Shown: piece after piece, positions 17,184 to 26,800 of the stretch
Layout: each line of letters begins with the position of its first letter
How positions within the stretch are numbered: position 1 is the stretch's first letter
Assembly (NCBI GenBank): GCA_964498585.1
Contig: CAZCHH010000024.1
Span: forward strand, 1 to 48,659
Reading direction: 5' to 3'
Source: JAAYJM01 sp964498585
GTDB lineage: Bacteria > Bacteroidota > Ignavibacteria > Kapaibacteriales > UBA2268
DNA length: 48,659 bases
Notes under the pieces: generated by a model
The model's input: only the letters and a program-made list of their open reading frames with translations
The model's database searches: none
What the model was told of the DNA's origin: nothing
Position numbers and translations under genes: made by a program

Positions 17184-17299
17184 TAACTCACCTTACGCAA
17201 TTATATTTCAAGATTTTAAACAAGTTAAGTTGATACACTATTTTCTTTTTAACACAAGTACCATTCCCCTCTCAAGAGGGGAATGCGTAAGGTGAGTTA
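17184..17299. mobile_element. 116-bp MITE, copy A
   Basis: Terminal inverted repeats TAACTCACCTTACGCA (left) and its complement (right) bound 116 bp. One end is followed by a CCCCTCTCAAGAGGGG palindrome. It is inverted relative to copy B at 44276-44391 and closely similar over the full length. TA at both outer edges fits a 2-bp TA target duplication. It has no coding capacity. It lies between the serine dehydratase gene and the convergent secreted-protein gene; the rest of this spacer (to 17435) shows nothing else. Confidence 0.85.
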
Positions 17300-17435
17300 G
17301 TAAATGTTAGAATCAATATTCTAAAAATTAGTGCCAGTTGGTTGGTATTCACAGGAATAAAAGATAACCAAACAGAAAGCAAAAATTGCTAATATGATTT
17401 TACTTTGAATAACTTGAATTGTTTTTTAAGTGGAT

Positions 17436-17960
17436 TTATTTTCTAAATTCTAAATCCAGTAAAATTATTGATATTGATAGTTCAGGAAAAACCTCTACTG
17501 ATAATTGATTTTTTGGTGCTATAATATCTTTTTTCAATAGCCAGTCACTAATTTTAAATAAAAGCAAACTCGGTTTGTAAATCAATTCCATATCGAAAGG
17601 ATTGTAAATAGAAAGCACCATTTTGTCGTGAATATGCTTTTTAGCAATTTGCTCAAAAGAAATAACTAATGTAGTTTTTGGATTCAAATTCTTTTTTACA
17701 GATTTTATACTTTTAATTTTATTTACGCTGTCAAGTTCGACTTCAATATATATTTCTTCACCGGGATAAAGCTGAACAGAATTTGATGCCAAAACAATTG
17801 GTGATTCCGGTATTTCTGCCTGAAAATAATTTGTATCGTTAATTTCTAAATCCAACTTGAATGGCTTGCGGTTTGGGTAATCATTCTTTTTTGCAAGGCA
17901 ATTTGGAGTAATTGAAGTAAATATTATAATTGCAAATAAAATTAATAATTTAGTTTTCAT
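17436..17960 (-). CDS. Uncharacterised exported protein
   Basis: The 174-residue product has a clear signal peptide (KTKLLILFAIIIFTSITPNCLA), with cleavage expected near residue 23. The mature part is predicted by eye to be a small beta-rich domain with several Ile/Val strands and basic linkers, without cysteines or a sorting domain. I recognise no family. One possibility is a periplasmic or outer-membrane-associated accessory protein. It is convergent with the serine dehydratase gene and divergent from the cytochrome gene. The 355-bp spacer between it and 18316 is AT-rich and shows no further structure apart from the cytochrome ribosome binding site. Confidence 0.6.
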   Translation of the reverse strand: MKTKLLILFAIIIFTSITPNCLAKKNDYPNRKPFKLDLEINDTNYFQAEIPESPIVLASNSVQLYPGEEIYIEVELDSVNKIKSIKSVKKNLNPKTTLVISFEQIAKKHIHDKMVLSIYNPFDMELIYKPSLLLFKISDWLLKKDIIAPKNQLSVEVFPELSISIILLDLEFRK

Positions 17961-18315
17961 AATCTAAGCTACTTTCTTGTTCTTTTTCCACTGCTGTTTG
18001 CACCAGTTAAAAGTGTCAGCTTTCCCAGTTCAAGCTCTAAATTTTTAAGCATTTGAAATTTTCAAATTTTAATTTTTCTATTCTCATTTCTTTAAATTTT
18101 AGTTATTAATTAAAATATTGACGTTAAAAATAATTACATATTTTTTCAAATCAATTATATAAATAATAATTTTCCAAGTCTTTTAAAAATTTAAAATATT
18201 AGAATGGATTATGCGTATTCACCTTTTTTTTTGATAAATAAATCAAAAAATAGTTTTTTTATTCATATCTTTTCTATAAATTATAAAAGTAAAAAATAGA
18301 AATTTAGGAGATAAT
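17961..18315. other. AT-rich divergent spacer
   Basis: No gene or repeat of note is visible. It must carry the promoters of the two divergent genes. TTTAGGAGATAAT directly precedes the cytochrome ATG and is a good ribosome binding site. Confidence 0.5.
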
Positions 18316-19659
18316 ATGAAAAGAAAATTACTATATTTTATATTGATTGCAACTAGTTTGTATTCCTATTCATTTATATATAAAACCGAAGAGCCACAAT
18401 ACAAATACAGCGATTTTCAAACTCCAAAATATTGTGGAACAGCTTGTCATTCAGATATGTACCGGCAATGGGAACAATCAATGATGGCACAGGCATTTAT
18501 TCATCACTGGGACGAAATAGAATATTATGATTTGGCGCTTCCCCATGCAAAAATTGATGAAAAAGTTGCAGAAGTAGAAGCTGGATGCAATGGCTGTCAT
18601 ACCCCAATGGCATACCTAACTGGCGACATACCGCCCAGGCGACCTTCAGAAAATACACGTGCCAATGAAGCAGTATCTTGCGATGTCTGCCATACAATAA
18701 CTGGATTTCAAGGAGATATTCCTTATAATTTCAATTATATCGTAAAACCCGGACTAACAAAGTACAATTCCCGTATTGGTGAAATGTCTTCTCCAAATCA
18801 TAAAATAGCAATAAATCCAATAATGAAAACAGGTGATTTTTGTGGTATTTGTCATAACGAAATGAGTCCTTTTGGGATTTGGGTAAAATCTACGCATTTA
18901 GAGTGGAAAGAAGGACCATATTCAAAAGAAGGAGTTCAATGTCAGGATTGCCACATGCCACGTGCTGCTTCTCAAAAAGCTGCTCTCGGCAAAGTCTATG
19001 AAGACGTTAGGCAGCATATTTTCAACGGCGCTCATGACAAAGGCAAAGTAAAAGGTACTATCGAATTAAGAATTTATTCCGATTTAAAAGAAGCAGAGCC
19101 GGGAGATGTTGTTAAATTTACTGTTACTTTGTTTAATCAAAAAACCGGACATAAATTTCCTACCGGCTCTGTGGAAGACAGATTAGTATGGCTCCAGCTT
19201 GATGCCGTTGATGCCAAAGGGAATGAATTCCATATCCCTGTTGATAAAAAAGGTTTCAAAGGCGAAGAATATACTATTTCTGATGATATTCTCGCATATC
19301 AGGATATGGGTATTCCACTTAAAGACCCGAATTTTAAAGGAGTAAAGCGTGATGATATTCAAAAAGGCAATCGTATTTTCCGTATGCCATATTTTGATAC
19401 TGAAGGCAGAATGACCATCCAACAATGGAATACTGCTTCACTTGGTGTTGATTACCGCATTGGTCCACGTGAAACAAAAATTGAAACTTTTACTTTTAAA
19501 ATACCTATCAACGGTGCTGAAGGAAAAATGAAAATTATTGCTAAACTTAATTATCAATTGCTTGTTAAATCAGTCGGAGAATTTTTAAAAGTTCCTTCTG
19601 AAGAGTTTGAGGTTTTGGAAGTCAATCGTAATTCTACTGAAATTGATATTTTGCAATAA
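18316..19659 (+). CDS. Exported multiheme cytochrome c
   Basis: The 447-residue protein has an N-terminal signal peptide or anchor (residues about 4-22). Five heme-binding sites fall in the first half. The first is a non-standard C-x3-C-H (Cys40, Cys44, His45). The others are standard C-x2-C-H at 91-95, 122-126, 176-180 and 209-213. The second half (from about 230) has no heme sites and looks like a beta-sandwich domain (for example KFTVTLFNQKTGHKFPTG). The arrangement resembles cytochrome c554/NrfB-like multiheme electron carriers in the periplasm, though the exact family is not certain. No cytochrome maturation or reductase genes are adjacent, so the electron partner is unknown. GGAG lies just upstream of the ATG. 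Confidence 0.85.
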   Translation: MKRKLLYFILIATSLYSYSFIYKTEEPQYKYSDFQTPKYCGTACHSDMYRQWEQSMMAQAFIHHWDEIEYYDLALPHAKIDEKVAEVEAGCNGCHTPMAYLTGDIPPRRPSENTRANEAVSCDVCHTITGFQGDIPYNFNYIVKPGLTKYNSRIGEMSSPNHKIAINPIMKTGDFCGICHNEMSPFGIWVKSTHLEWKEGPYSKEGVQCQDCHMPRAASQKAALGKVYEDVRQHIFNGAHDKGKVKGTIELRIYSDLKEAEPGDVVKFTVTLFNQKTGHKFPTGSVEDRLVWLQLDAVDAKGNEFHIPVDKKGFKGEEYTISDDILAYQDMGIPLKDPNFKGVKRDDIQKGNRIFRMPYFDTEGRMTIQQWNTASLGVDYRIGPRETKIETFTFKIPINGAEGKMKIIAKLNYQLLVKSVGEFLKVPSEEFEVLEVNRNSTEIDILQ

Positions 19660-19673
19660 GAGATTTGATTTAC

Positions 19674-19986
19674 TATCTCAAATTACGCATTCCCCTCTTG
19701 AGAGGGGCAGGGGTGTGTTCTTATTCATTTTTCTGTTAATAAATTTGGGAATAGAAGTAATCCTTTAATCAATGATTTATGTAGCTTATTTGATTAAAGC
19801 GAACTTATTTTCATAAACCATATTAATTAAAACTATCGTATTTTAAGACAAAATTTATTGATTATGAACAACCAAGAACACACCCTTGACCCTCTCAAGA
19901 GGGGAATGGTACTTGTGTTAAAAAGAAAATAGTGCATCAAATTAACTTGTTTAAAATCTTAAAATAGAATTGCGTAAGGTGAGTTA
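19674..19986. mobile_element. 116-bp MITE, copy C, interrupted by a second element
   Basis: The right part, 19891-19986, matches copies A and B up to the GGTGAGTTA terminus. The left terminus survives in degenerate form at 19674-19691 (TATCTCAAATTACGCATT). Between them sits an insert of about 180 bp with its own imperfect inverted ends: CAGGGGTGTGTTCTT at 19708-19722, matching the complement of AAGAACACACCCTTG at 19874-19888. A CCCCTCT-palindrome flanks the insert on each side. It is therefore a nested insertion, or two elements sharing the palindrome. Confidence 0.65.
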
Positions 19987-20325
19987 CTATATAAAGTAAT
20001 ACCTACTAATTTGTTTTTATTATTCGATTTTAATATCATTTCGAATCAAAAGAAAAAGGAAGACTATTATTTTTATGGAGATGACATAAATTTACCCTGT
20101 CATTCTGAAGAGCAGCTAAGAATCTCACAAGTTATTGCTACCAAAGGATATGTTTAATAAAAAACAGATATCCTACATCTCAGAGATGCAGGGCATCTGT
20201 TTTTTTTTACTTCATATAAGTTAAAAATGTGATAAAATCTCCTTCCAAAATTGAATTTTGGAAGGAGTGAAAATGAGAAATGTCATGCGAGCAACTTACT
20301 GTTCTTATGACTGATATTCTAATCA
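19987..20325. repeat. Spacer with two hairpin repeats
   Basis: There is a GTCATTCTGA-family fragment near 20098. A hairpin at 20161-20203 has arms AAAACAGAT and ATCTGTTTT and a T run after it; a related hairpin lies at 28199-28241. A perfect 14-bp inverted repeat at 20239-20252/20254-20267 (CTCCTTCCAAAATT) belongs to the same family as 23-55 and 34229-34257. No gene is visible. Confidence 0.7.
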
Positions 20326-21609
20326 TTAATATACAATAAATTTAGCTGAGTATTGCTTTCCATGAATTGCTATTTTTATAAAATACACTCCATTTGCTAA
20401 TTTATTTCTCATTACAGCAGAGATTTGATATTGAGAATAACTTAAATTGTTATATTCTACTTTATTTCCCAGAAAATCATAAACTTGAAGTTTTGTGTTT
20501 TCATTGAATAAAATTTCTGGAAAATTAACAGTTAGAATACCATCGGAATAATTGGCTATTATTGAAGAATTTGATGAACTTAGAATTTGCTCATTTACAT
20601 CTGTAATATTATTTAAATTGGTAGTAAGGATTATACCAGCACCACCGTTTATAAATAAAATGGAATCCTTTATAACATTTACATTTGTAAGGGAACTTTG
20701 AAAACTATATATTTCGTTCCAGTTTTCTCCTCCATTCATTGTATATAGAACTGCTCCGGGATTTTCATAGCGACTTACTTTGCCTACAATAATATATTTG
20801 CTACTGTCAATATAAAGAAAATCAATGATATTCATACTATATTTACTATCAATATCAGTAGCTAATGAAATCCATGTTTCTCCTTCATCGGTAGTTTTCA
20901 GAATTACGTTATTTTGACCAGTTGAAAAACCAATATGATTAAAGAATCTAAAACGCCTTACAGTTTTTACGCTGTTATCTGAAGAATATTTTATAACCCA
21001 ACTTTCGCCATTATTAGTAGTTTTGTGTATATTTCCAAACTCATCAGCAGTAATAATTGATGAATCAGCAAAAACATAGCCACAGTAAACATATTTCCCT
21101 TCTACGGAATTAAGCTTATTCCAGGTATTCCCTTTGTCATTTGAGTAATAAATCAATGATGTTTGTTGACCTGTAGTTAAGCTAAACTCAGTTCCAAATA
21201 AATATATTTCATTTTCTGAAGTATATTTAATATCTGCAACCACATTTAAAGGTAAACTAAAAATCGAATTCCAATTTTCGCCTCCATCGCTTGTCATTAA
21301 TACATTAACAGTATAAGTTTGTTGGTTAAAAAAGAAAATTAAACCATTGTTTTCATCGAAAAATTCTGCTGTAAGTAATGAACCAGCATTGCTTGGATAA
21401 TATACTTCGTTCCAATTTTCACCAAAATCAGTCGAATAAAAATAAGAATTCTCCACAGGAAAGAGATAAATTTTGTTATTCTTTATAACTGTTTTTAAGA
21501 TATTGGGATGATTTGGCAAAAAGGATTCCTGCCATTCATAGCTTTGTGCATTAATAAATAATAAGAAAAAGAAAACAAATACTAAAATGAATTTTACTTG
21601 TGTTTTCAT
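20326..21609 (-). CDS. Secreted YCF48/BNR-like protein with T9SS sorting domain
   Basis: The 427-residue protein has a signal peptide (KFILVFVFFFLLFINAQS). Six BNR-type motifs follow, such as YSTDFGENW, MTSDGGENW, KTTNNGESW and YTMNGGENW, enough for most of a beta propeller. The C-terminal ~75 residues (LQVYDFLGNKVEY, then LANGVYFIKIAIHG, ending SAKFIVY) form a type A T9SS sorting domain. It is a smaller relative of the 391-2475 product, with similar motif spacing. GGAG precedes the ATG. It is divergent from groES, with CIRCE closer to groES. Confidence 0.82.
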   Translation of the reverse strand: MKTQVKFILVFVFFFLLFINAQSYEWQESFLPNHPNILKTVIKNNKIYLFPVENSYFYSTDFGENWNEVYYPSNAGSLLTAEFFDENNGLIFFFNQQTYTVNVLMTSDGGENWNSIFSLPLNVVADIKYTSENEIYLFGTEFSLTTGQQTSLIYYSNDKGNTWNKLNSVEGKYVYCGYVFADSSIITADEFGNIHKTTNNGESWVIKYSSDNSVKTVRRFRFFNHIGFSTGQNNVILKTTDEGETWISLATDIDSKYSMNIIDFLYIDSSKYIIVGKVSRYENPGAVLYTMNGGENWNEIYSFQSSLTNVNVIKDSILFINGGAGIILTTNLNNITDVNEQILSSSNSSIIANYSDGILTVNFPEILFNENTKLQVYDFLGNKVEYNNLSYSQYQISAVMRNKLANGVYFIKIAIHGKQYSAKFIVY

Positions 21610-21729
21610 AGCTACTCCTACTGTTAATATAATTTGTTTATTTCAATATCACAATTAATAAAAAAATAAATCCCAATTAAAAATTTTTCAATTTTTTTAA
21701 AATAATAAAAAAATGATTGCGTCAATATG

Positions 21730-21756
21730 TTAGCACTCAATTACAAAGAGTGCTAA
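21730..21756 (+). promoter_or_regulatory. CIRCE operator for HrcA
   Basis: A perfect CIRCE element, TTAGCACTC-N9-GAGTGCTAA, lies about 56 bp before the groES start. HrcA is known to bind this inverted repeat and repress groESL until heat shock titrates the chaperonin. No hrcA gene is in the window. Confidence 0.95.
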
Positions 21757-21812
21757 TTATTTTAAAATGAAATTTTAGTATTTTTTTATTTAATATTTAA
21801 TTGGAGGTTCTA

Positions 21813-22100
21813 ATGAAACTAACACCTTTGCACGACAGGGTAATAGTAAAAGCTTCAGAAGCCGCTGAAGTTACAAAAGGCGGAATTATTATTCCGGATA
21901 CCGCAAAAGAAAAACCACAGCAAGGCGAAATAATTGCAGTCGGTCAAGGCAAAACTGCTGAAGACGGCAAACTTACACCACTTTGCGTAAAAGCTGGCGA
22001 TAAAGTGCTTTATGGAAAATATTCCGGCACCGAAATTACAATTGACGGCGAAGACTTTTTAATTATGCGCGAATCAGACATATTTGCTATTATTAACTAA
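21813..22100 (+). CDS. groES: Co-chaperonin GroES
   Basis: The protein has about 95 residues from the ATG chosen. GGAGG lies about 6 bases upstream, which decides this start over an in-frame TTG four codons earlier. The family pattern is complete: KLTPLHDRVIVK at the start, the mobile-loop region TKGGIIIPDTAKEKPQ, and DFLIMRESDIFAII at the end. GroES caps the GroEL cavity. It is the first gene of a CIRCE-controlled operon and is followed after 29 bp by groEL. Confidence 0.97.
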   Translation: MKLTPLHDRVIVKASEAAEVTKGGIIIPDTAKEKPQQGEIIAVGQGKTAEDGKLTPLCVKAGDKVLYGKYSGTEITIDGEDFLIMRESDIFAIIN

Positions 22101-22129
22101 TTTAAAAAAGAAATTTTAAGGAGAAAAAA

Positions 22130-23761
22130 ATGAGTGCAAAAATCATTAATTTTAATCAGGAAGCTCGTTCAACTTTAAAAAAAGGTGTTGATAAACTTGC
22201 TAATGCTGTAAAAGTTACTTTAGGTCCCAAAGGACGTAACGTTATTATAGATAAAAAATTCGGCGCCCCAACCGTAACCAAAGACGGCGTAACAGTTGCA
22301 AAAGAAATTGAACTCGAAGACCCAATTGAAAATATGGGTGCTCAAATGGTTCGTGAAGTTGCCTCCAAAACCAGTGATGTCGCAGGCGATGGAACAACAA
22401 CCGCAACCGTTCTTGCTCAGGCAATTTACCGCGAAGGTTTGAAAAACGTTACCGCTGGCGCAAATCCAATGGATTTAAAACGCGGTATTGATTTAGCTGT
22501 TACTACAATTACAACTTCTTTGAAAGAAATGAGCAGAGACGTTGAAGGTAAAAAAGAAATCGCTCAGGTTGGCTGTATTTCCGCTAATAACGATTCCACA
22601 ATCGGCGACCTTATTGCATCAGCAATGGAAAAAGTCGGAAAAGACGGCGTTATTACAGTTGAAGAAGCTAAAGGAACCGAAACAGGTATGGAAGTTGTCG
22701 AGGGTATGCAATTCGACAGAGGTTACTTATCACCATATTTCGTTACAGATGCAGATTCAATGGAAACCATTTTAGAAAATCCATACATCTTAATTCACGA
22801 CAAAAAAATCTCTGCTATTAAAGATTTACTCCCAATTCTTGAAAAAGTATCACAGGCAGGCCGCTCTTTATTAATCATTGCTGAAGACCTTGAAGGCGAA
22901 GCTCTTGCTACCTTAGTAGTAAATAAATTACGTGGCACTTTAAGAGTTGCTGCTGTTAAAGCCCCCGGCTTTGGTGACAGACGTAAATCAATGCTTGAAG
23001 ATATTGCTATTTTAACAAACGGAACTGTAATTAGTGAAGAAAAAGGTTTCAAACTTGACAATGCAAACCTTTCATATCTCGGAACTGCAAAGACCATTAC
23101 AATTGATAAAGACAATACAACAATCGTTGAAGGTGCCGGCAAATCCGATGATATCAAAAAGAGAATCAATGAAATCAGAGTTCAAATTGAAAAGACAACA
23201 AGCGAATACGATAGAGAAAAACTTCAGGAACGCCTTGCTAAATTAAGCGGCGGTGTTGCAGTTCTTAAAATTGGTGCTGCTACCGAAGTTGAAATGAAAG
23301 AAAAGAAAGCCAGAGTAGAAGACGCATTACACGCTACAAGAGCAGCCGTAGAAGAAGGTATTATACCCGGTGGTGGTTGTGCCTATTTACGTTGCTTACC
23401 TGAATTAGATAAACTAACTCCTACTAATTTAGACCAAAAGACTGGCGTTGATATTATCCGCAAAGCACTCGAAGAGCCAGCACGCCAAATCATTACAAAT
23501 GCTGGTTTGGAAGCATCTGTTGTTGTTCACAAAATTAAAGAAGGCAAAGGCGCCTTTGGTTTCAACTCTGCAAGCGAAGAATACGTTGATTTATACGAAG
23601 CCGGCGTTATTGACCCGACTAAAGTTGCACGCGTTGCCCTTGAAAACGCTGCATCAGTAGCAGGTTTACTTATAACAACCGAAGCTACAATCGTCGAAAA
23701 ACCAAGTGAAGATAAAAATCCTCCAATGATGCCTCCCGGCGGAATGGGCGATATGTATTAA
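22130..23761 (+). CDS. groEL: Chaperonin GroEL
   Basis: The 543-residue protein is full length. Visible family features are TLGPKGRNVIIDKKFG, the nucleotide-binding GDGTTTATVLA block, LSGGVAVLKIGAATEVEMKEKKARVEDALHA and the Gly/Met-rich tail PPGGMGDMY. It forms the double heptamer that folds cytosolic proteins with GroES. AAGGAG precedes the ATG. Codon use is more GC-tolerant and more regular than in its neighbours, as expected for a highly expressed gene. The operon ends in a strong terminator at 23793-23832. Confidence 0.98.
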   Translation: MSAKIINFNQEARSTLKKGVDKLANAVKVTLGPKGRNVIIDKKFGAPTVTKDGVTVAKEIELEDPIENMGAQMVREVASKTSDVAGDGTTTATVLAQAIYREGLKNVTAGANPMDLKRGIDLAVTTITTSLKEMSRDVEGKKEIAQVGCISANNDSTIGDLIASAMEKVGKDGVITVEEAKGTETGMEVVEGMQFDRGYLSPYFVTDADSMETILENPYILIHDKKISAIKDLLPILEKVSQAGRSLLIIAEDLEGEALATLVVNKLRGTLRVAAVKAPGFGDRRKSMLEDIAILTNGTVISEEKGFKLDNANLSYLGTAKTITIDKDNTTIVEGAGKSDDIKKRINEIRVQIEKTTSEYDREKLQERLAKLSGGVAVLKIGAATEVEMKEKKARVEDALHATRAAVEEGIIPGGGCAYLRCLPELDKLTPTNLDQKTGVDIIRKALEEPARQIITNAGLEASVVVHKIKEGKGAFGFNSASEEYVDLYEAGVIDPTKVARVALENAASVAGLLITTEATIVEKPSEDKNPPMMPPGGMGDMY

Positions 23762-23792
23762 TAGATTTGCGGTTTAATCCGTATGTAGATTT

Positions 23793-23832
23793 AAACCCCG
23801 GCTTCCAAGGAAGCTGGGGTTTTGTTTTTTTT
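23793..23832 (+). terminator. Factor-independent terminator of groESL
   Basis: The stem AAACCCC-G-GCTTCC pairs with GGAAGC-T-GGGGTTT around a 2-4 base loop. It is followed by TTTTGTTTTTTTT. It stands 32 bp after the groEL stop. Confidence 0.9.
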
Positions 23833-23872
23833 GGCAAGGGGGATGGAAATTAGTAGGATTTATAAAACCTTT

Positions 23873-26800
23873 TTACTCCAAATATCTTTTCAATATTAAT
23901 TTTTTCTCTTCTGCTATACCAGATATAGATTTTTCTATTTCTTCTATTTCGTTTTCAATTTCAAGGATTTTTGTTATGACTTCGTTTTGAATATCAATAG
24001 TATTTAAATTAATCTTCATGCCTTTAAGAAAACCTACGCTAATCATTTTATACTCACCAGCTTTTGATATTTCATCATATAATTTTTTACATGAATAAAA
24101 TAAATATAATGGATGCAAAACATTTAAGTCTTTTGGATACAAAGCAGCAATATTTTGATTTGTTGTAGAATCAAACATTAAAAAACCTGTTTTTCCTTTA
24201 GTAGCCCCAACAAGAGCAATAAGAGTACTTTTTGAGGAGAACATTTTAGTATTAGAACTTTTTAATCCAATTTCAGTAATATAAGTATTACATTCTCTTA
24301 TGTAGTCATTTTTACAAGCCTCAGATTTAAGCCAAGGTATGCTTCCATTTGACCAATATTCTTTAATCGTTGTTCTCGGTGTACCACCACTTGAGATTGA
24401 ACAAAGATTATCCAAATAAGTAGGCGTACCTTTACTATAGTAATTATCAAACATTATACTTATCTCACCTTTCTTCTCCTCAATCTTCTCTTTTCCCTTT
24501 GTTTCCTTTTCTTCTAAAACTTCAATTTCATCAACAATTTGTTGTTGAATGTCAAGCGGTGGAAGAGGTATTTTGAATAATCCTAATTCTCCAAGTTTTA
24601 AATTATTGATATTTGAACCTTTAAATTTAGATAAAAATATCTGATATTCTTTTGAATAATTCAACAAATTAAACAAATACTTTTGAGTCAATTCTGAAGA
24701 ACTTCGTAGAATACCACAAAAACCACCAGCATAGTATGTATTTTCATTATCGAAATATGCTATTTTTCCTAAATGTGAAATACTTCCGCTTGATGTACAG
24801 ATAAAAATATCATTCTTCCTTAAGATAGTTTCGCTATCAATTGGTTCATACTTTAGGTTTATTATAGAGTCAAAAATTATTTTTGAAGTATTTAAATCAA
24901 TATTCGAAGCAGTTAGAACTTGATACTCAGTAACTTTATCGCTAACTACTGAATTGTCATAAGTTAAGCCTGAGATTAATTTCAAAATATTTGATAATGG
25001 AACTATGTCAAACTTAGAAGTAAATTGATAATTGATATTTGGATTTAAGCTTATTTGCTTGTCAAATGCAACCCTATCAAAATCGAAGCAATCAACAAGA
25101 AAAGATAAATTAATATTGTTTTCAAAATCGGATGAAATCTGAAAATCGAAATTATCCATCAGCGCATTAAACACATAATAATTAGCTTTTTCGGGATTAT
25201 TCTTTTCAGTTTTTTCGATATTTTCTTTCTTGCCGTAAAATTCCTTTTCAATTCTTTTAACTTCATAAAGTTTAGTATTGTGCAGATTATTTTCATCAAG
25301 ATTGTATTGAATACCTTTGCCTGCCCCTGATTTAGAATCACTCCATTTATAACCGAGAAAAGCACGTTGGCTGTCGTTATCGCTTCCAGCTTTAATAATT
25401 ACAAGTTGTTGAGGAATGAATTTGGTAGAATTATTTTCATTTATTCTTCGGTGAGTTAAAAGAAAATATACAAATTTTTCAGTTTCTATTTCAAGAATAA
25501 AATCATATAGTAAGGAATTTAATCTTTCTTTCTTTCCTTCATCGCTAAGCTTTTTAAAACTTGATTTTTTTAATTCTTCTTTATGTATAGAAGAATTAAA
25601 AAATGCTTTGCTATAATTTTCAAAAAATTCAGTTGTTTTAATATTTTCATTAGCATTTCTTGAGATGATAGATTTATAATCGTCTATATCAATTTTAAGA
25701 TAATTAATATAATTATTCAATAGAGTGGTTGAATCAAGAAAATCATTTTTTCTTGTTTTGTTGTTCATTATTAAATCTTCAGCAATATAACGGCAATCAA
25801 GTGCAAAATTAGGATTTCTGCGTTTTATGAATAGAACAATTGTATTAGTTCCAGTCTTAGCGAAAGCATTAGAACTTGGTTCGAAAATAGCTTTAATTTC
25901 AAAATTCTTAATTAAAATTTCTCTTGCTTTTGTATAAAGTCCAGTATTGGAAAGAATAGAACTTGGGAAGAAAACACCTGCTATACCACCGACTTTAAGT
26001 AATTGTTTTATTCTTTCAAGGAATAGAACTTCAATATCGTCCGGGTTGCTTTCGGAATTTCTTATAATATTTAAAAGTTCAAATTTAGCTAATTTATTAT
26101 CGTTAAGATGTTTGGTAAAGTCCTTAATTGAATAAGGAGGATTAGCAACAAGGAAATCAAATGATTCATCTTCAAAATAATACTTTTGACCGTTTTTACC
26201 ATTCCATAGTTCAAGCCCATCACCAAAAATTATGTTAGCATCGCCATCGCCGTGCATAAAGCAGGCAACCTGACTTGTTCGAGCAAGCCGGTAATCCTTT
26301 TCAATACCGAAAATATAATCTTTTGCCCATTTAGTTGATTTTTTATATTCACTAAGAATCATATCAATATTTGTATCCTCAGAGAAATGTAATTCATCAA
26401 CAATTTGCTGGATTTCTTCAATAGATTCAGTAAGGAAATGTCCGCTTCCGCAAGCATAATCAATTATTCTTGGCAAAAAGTCAGAATCTTCATTTTGAAT
26501 TTTGTTAAGGATATATTCTTTCAAAGGTAAAGAAGAGACAATAAATTTGGCTAAAGGAGTAGGTGTAAAAAATTGACCTTCAGTTTGCTTAAAACCTTCT
26601 TCAAGCAAGTTTTCAAAAAAATCACCTAAAAATTGTGATTTCCTGTTGTATTTAAACCTAAAAGGTTGAAAAAGTTGAATAATTTCTTTAAGAACAAGAA
26701 AATTTTGCTCAAAAAGTTCTTTATTGTAAATCTCTTTAAAAGCAAATTCATTATTAGAATAGTATTTCGTTTCTTTTAAAATTCTTCTAATTTCATCTTT

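Noticed and set aside
22795..23169. 124-codon minus-strand ORF opposite groEL
   Set aside because: Antisense shadow of groEL, a result of its regular codon use.
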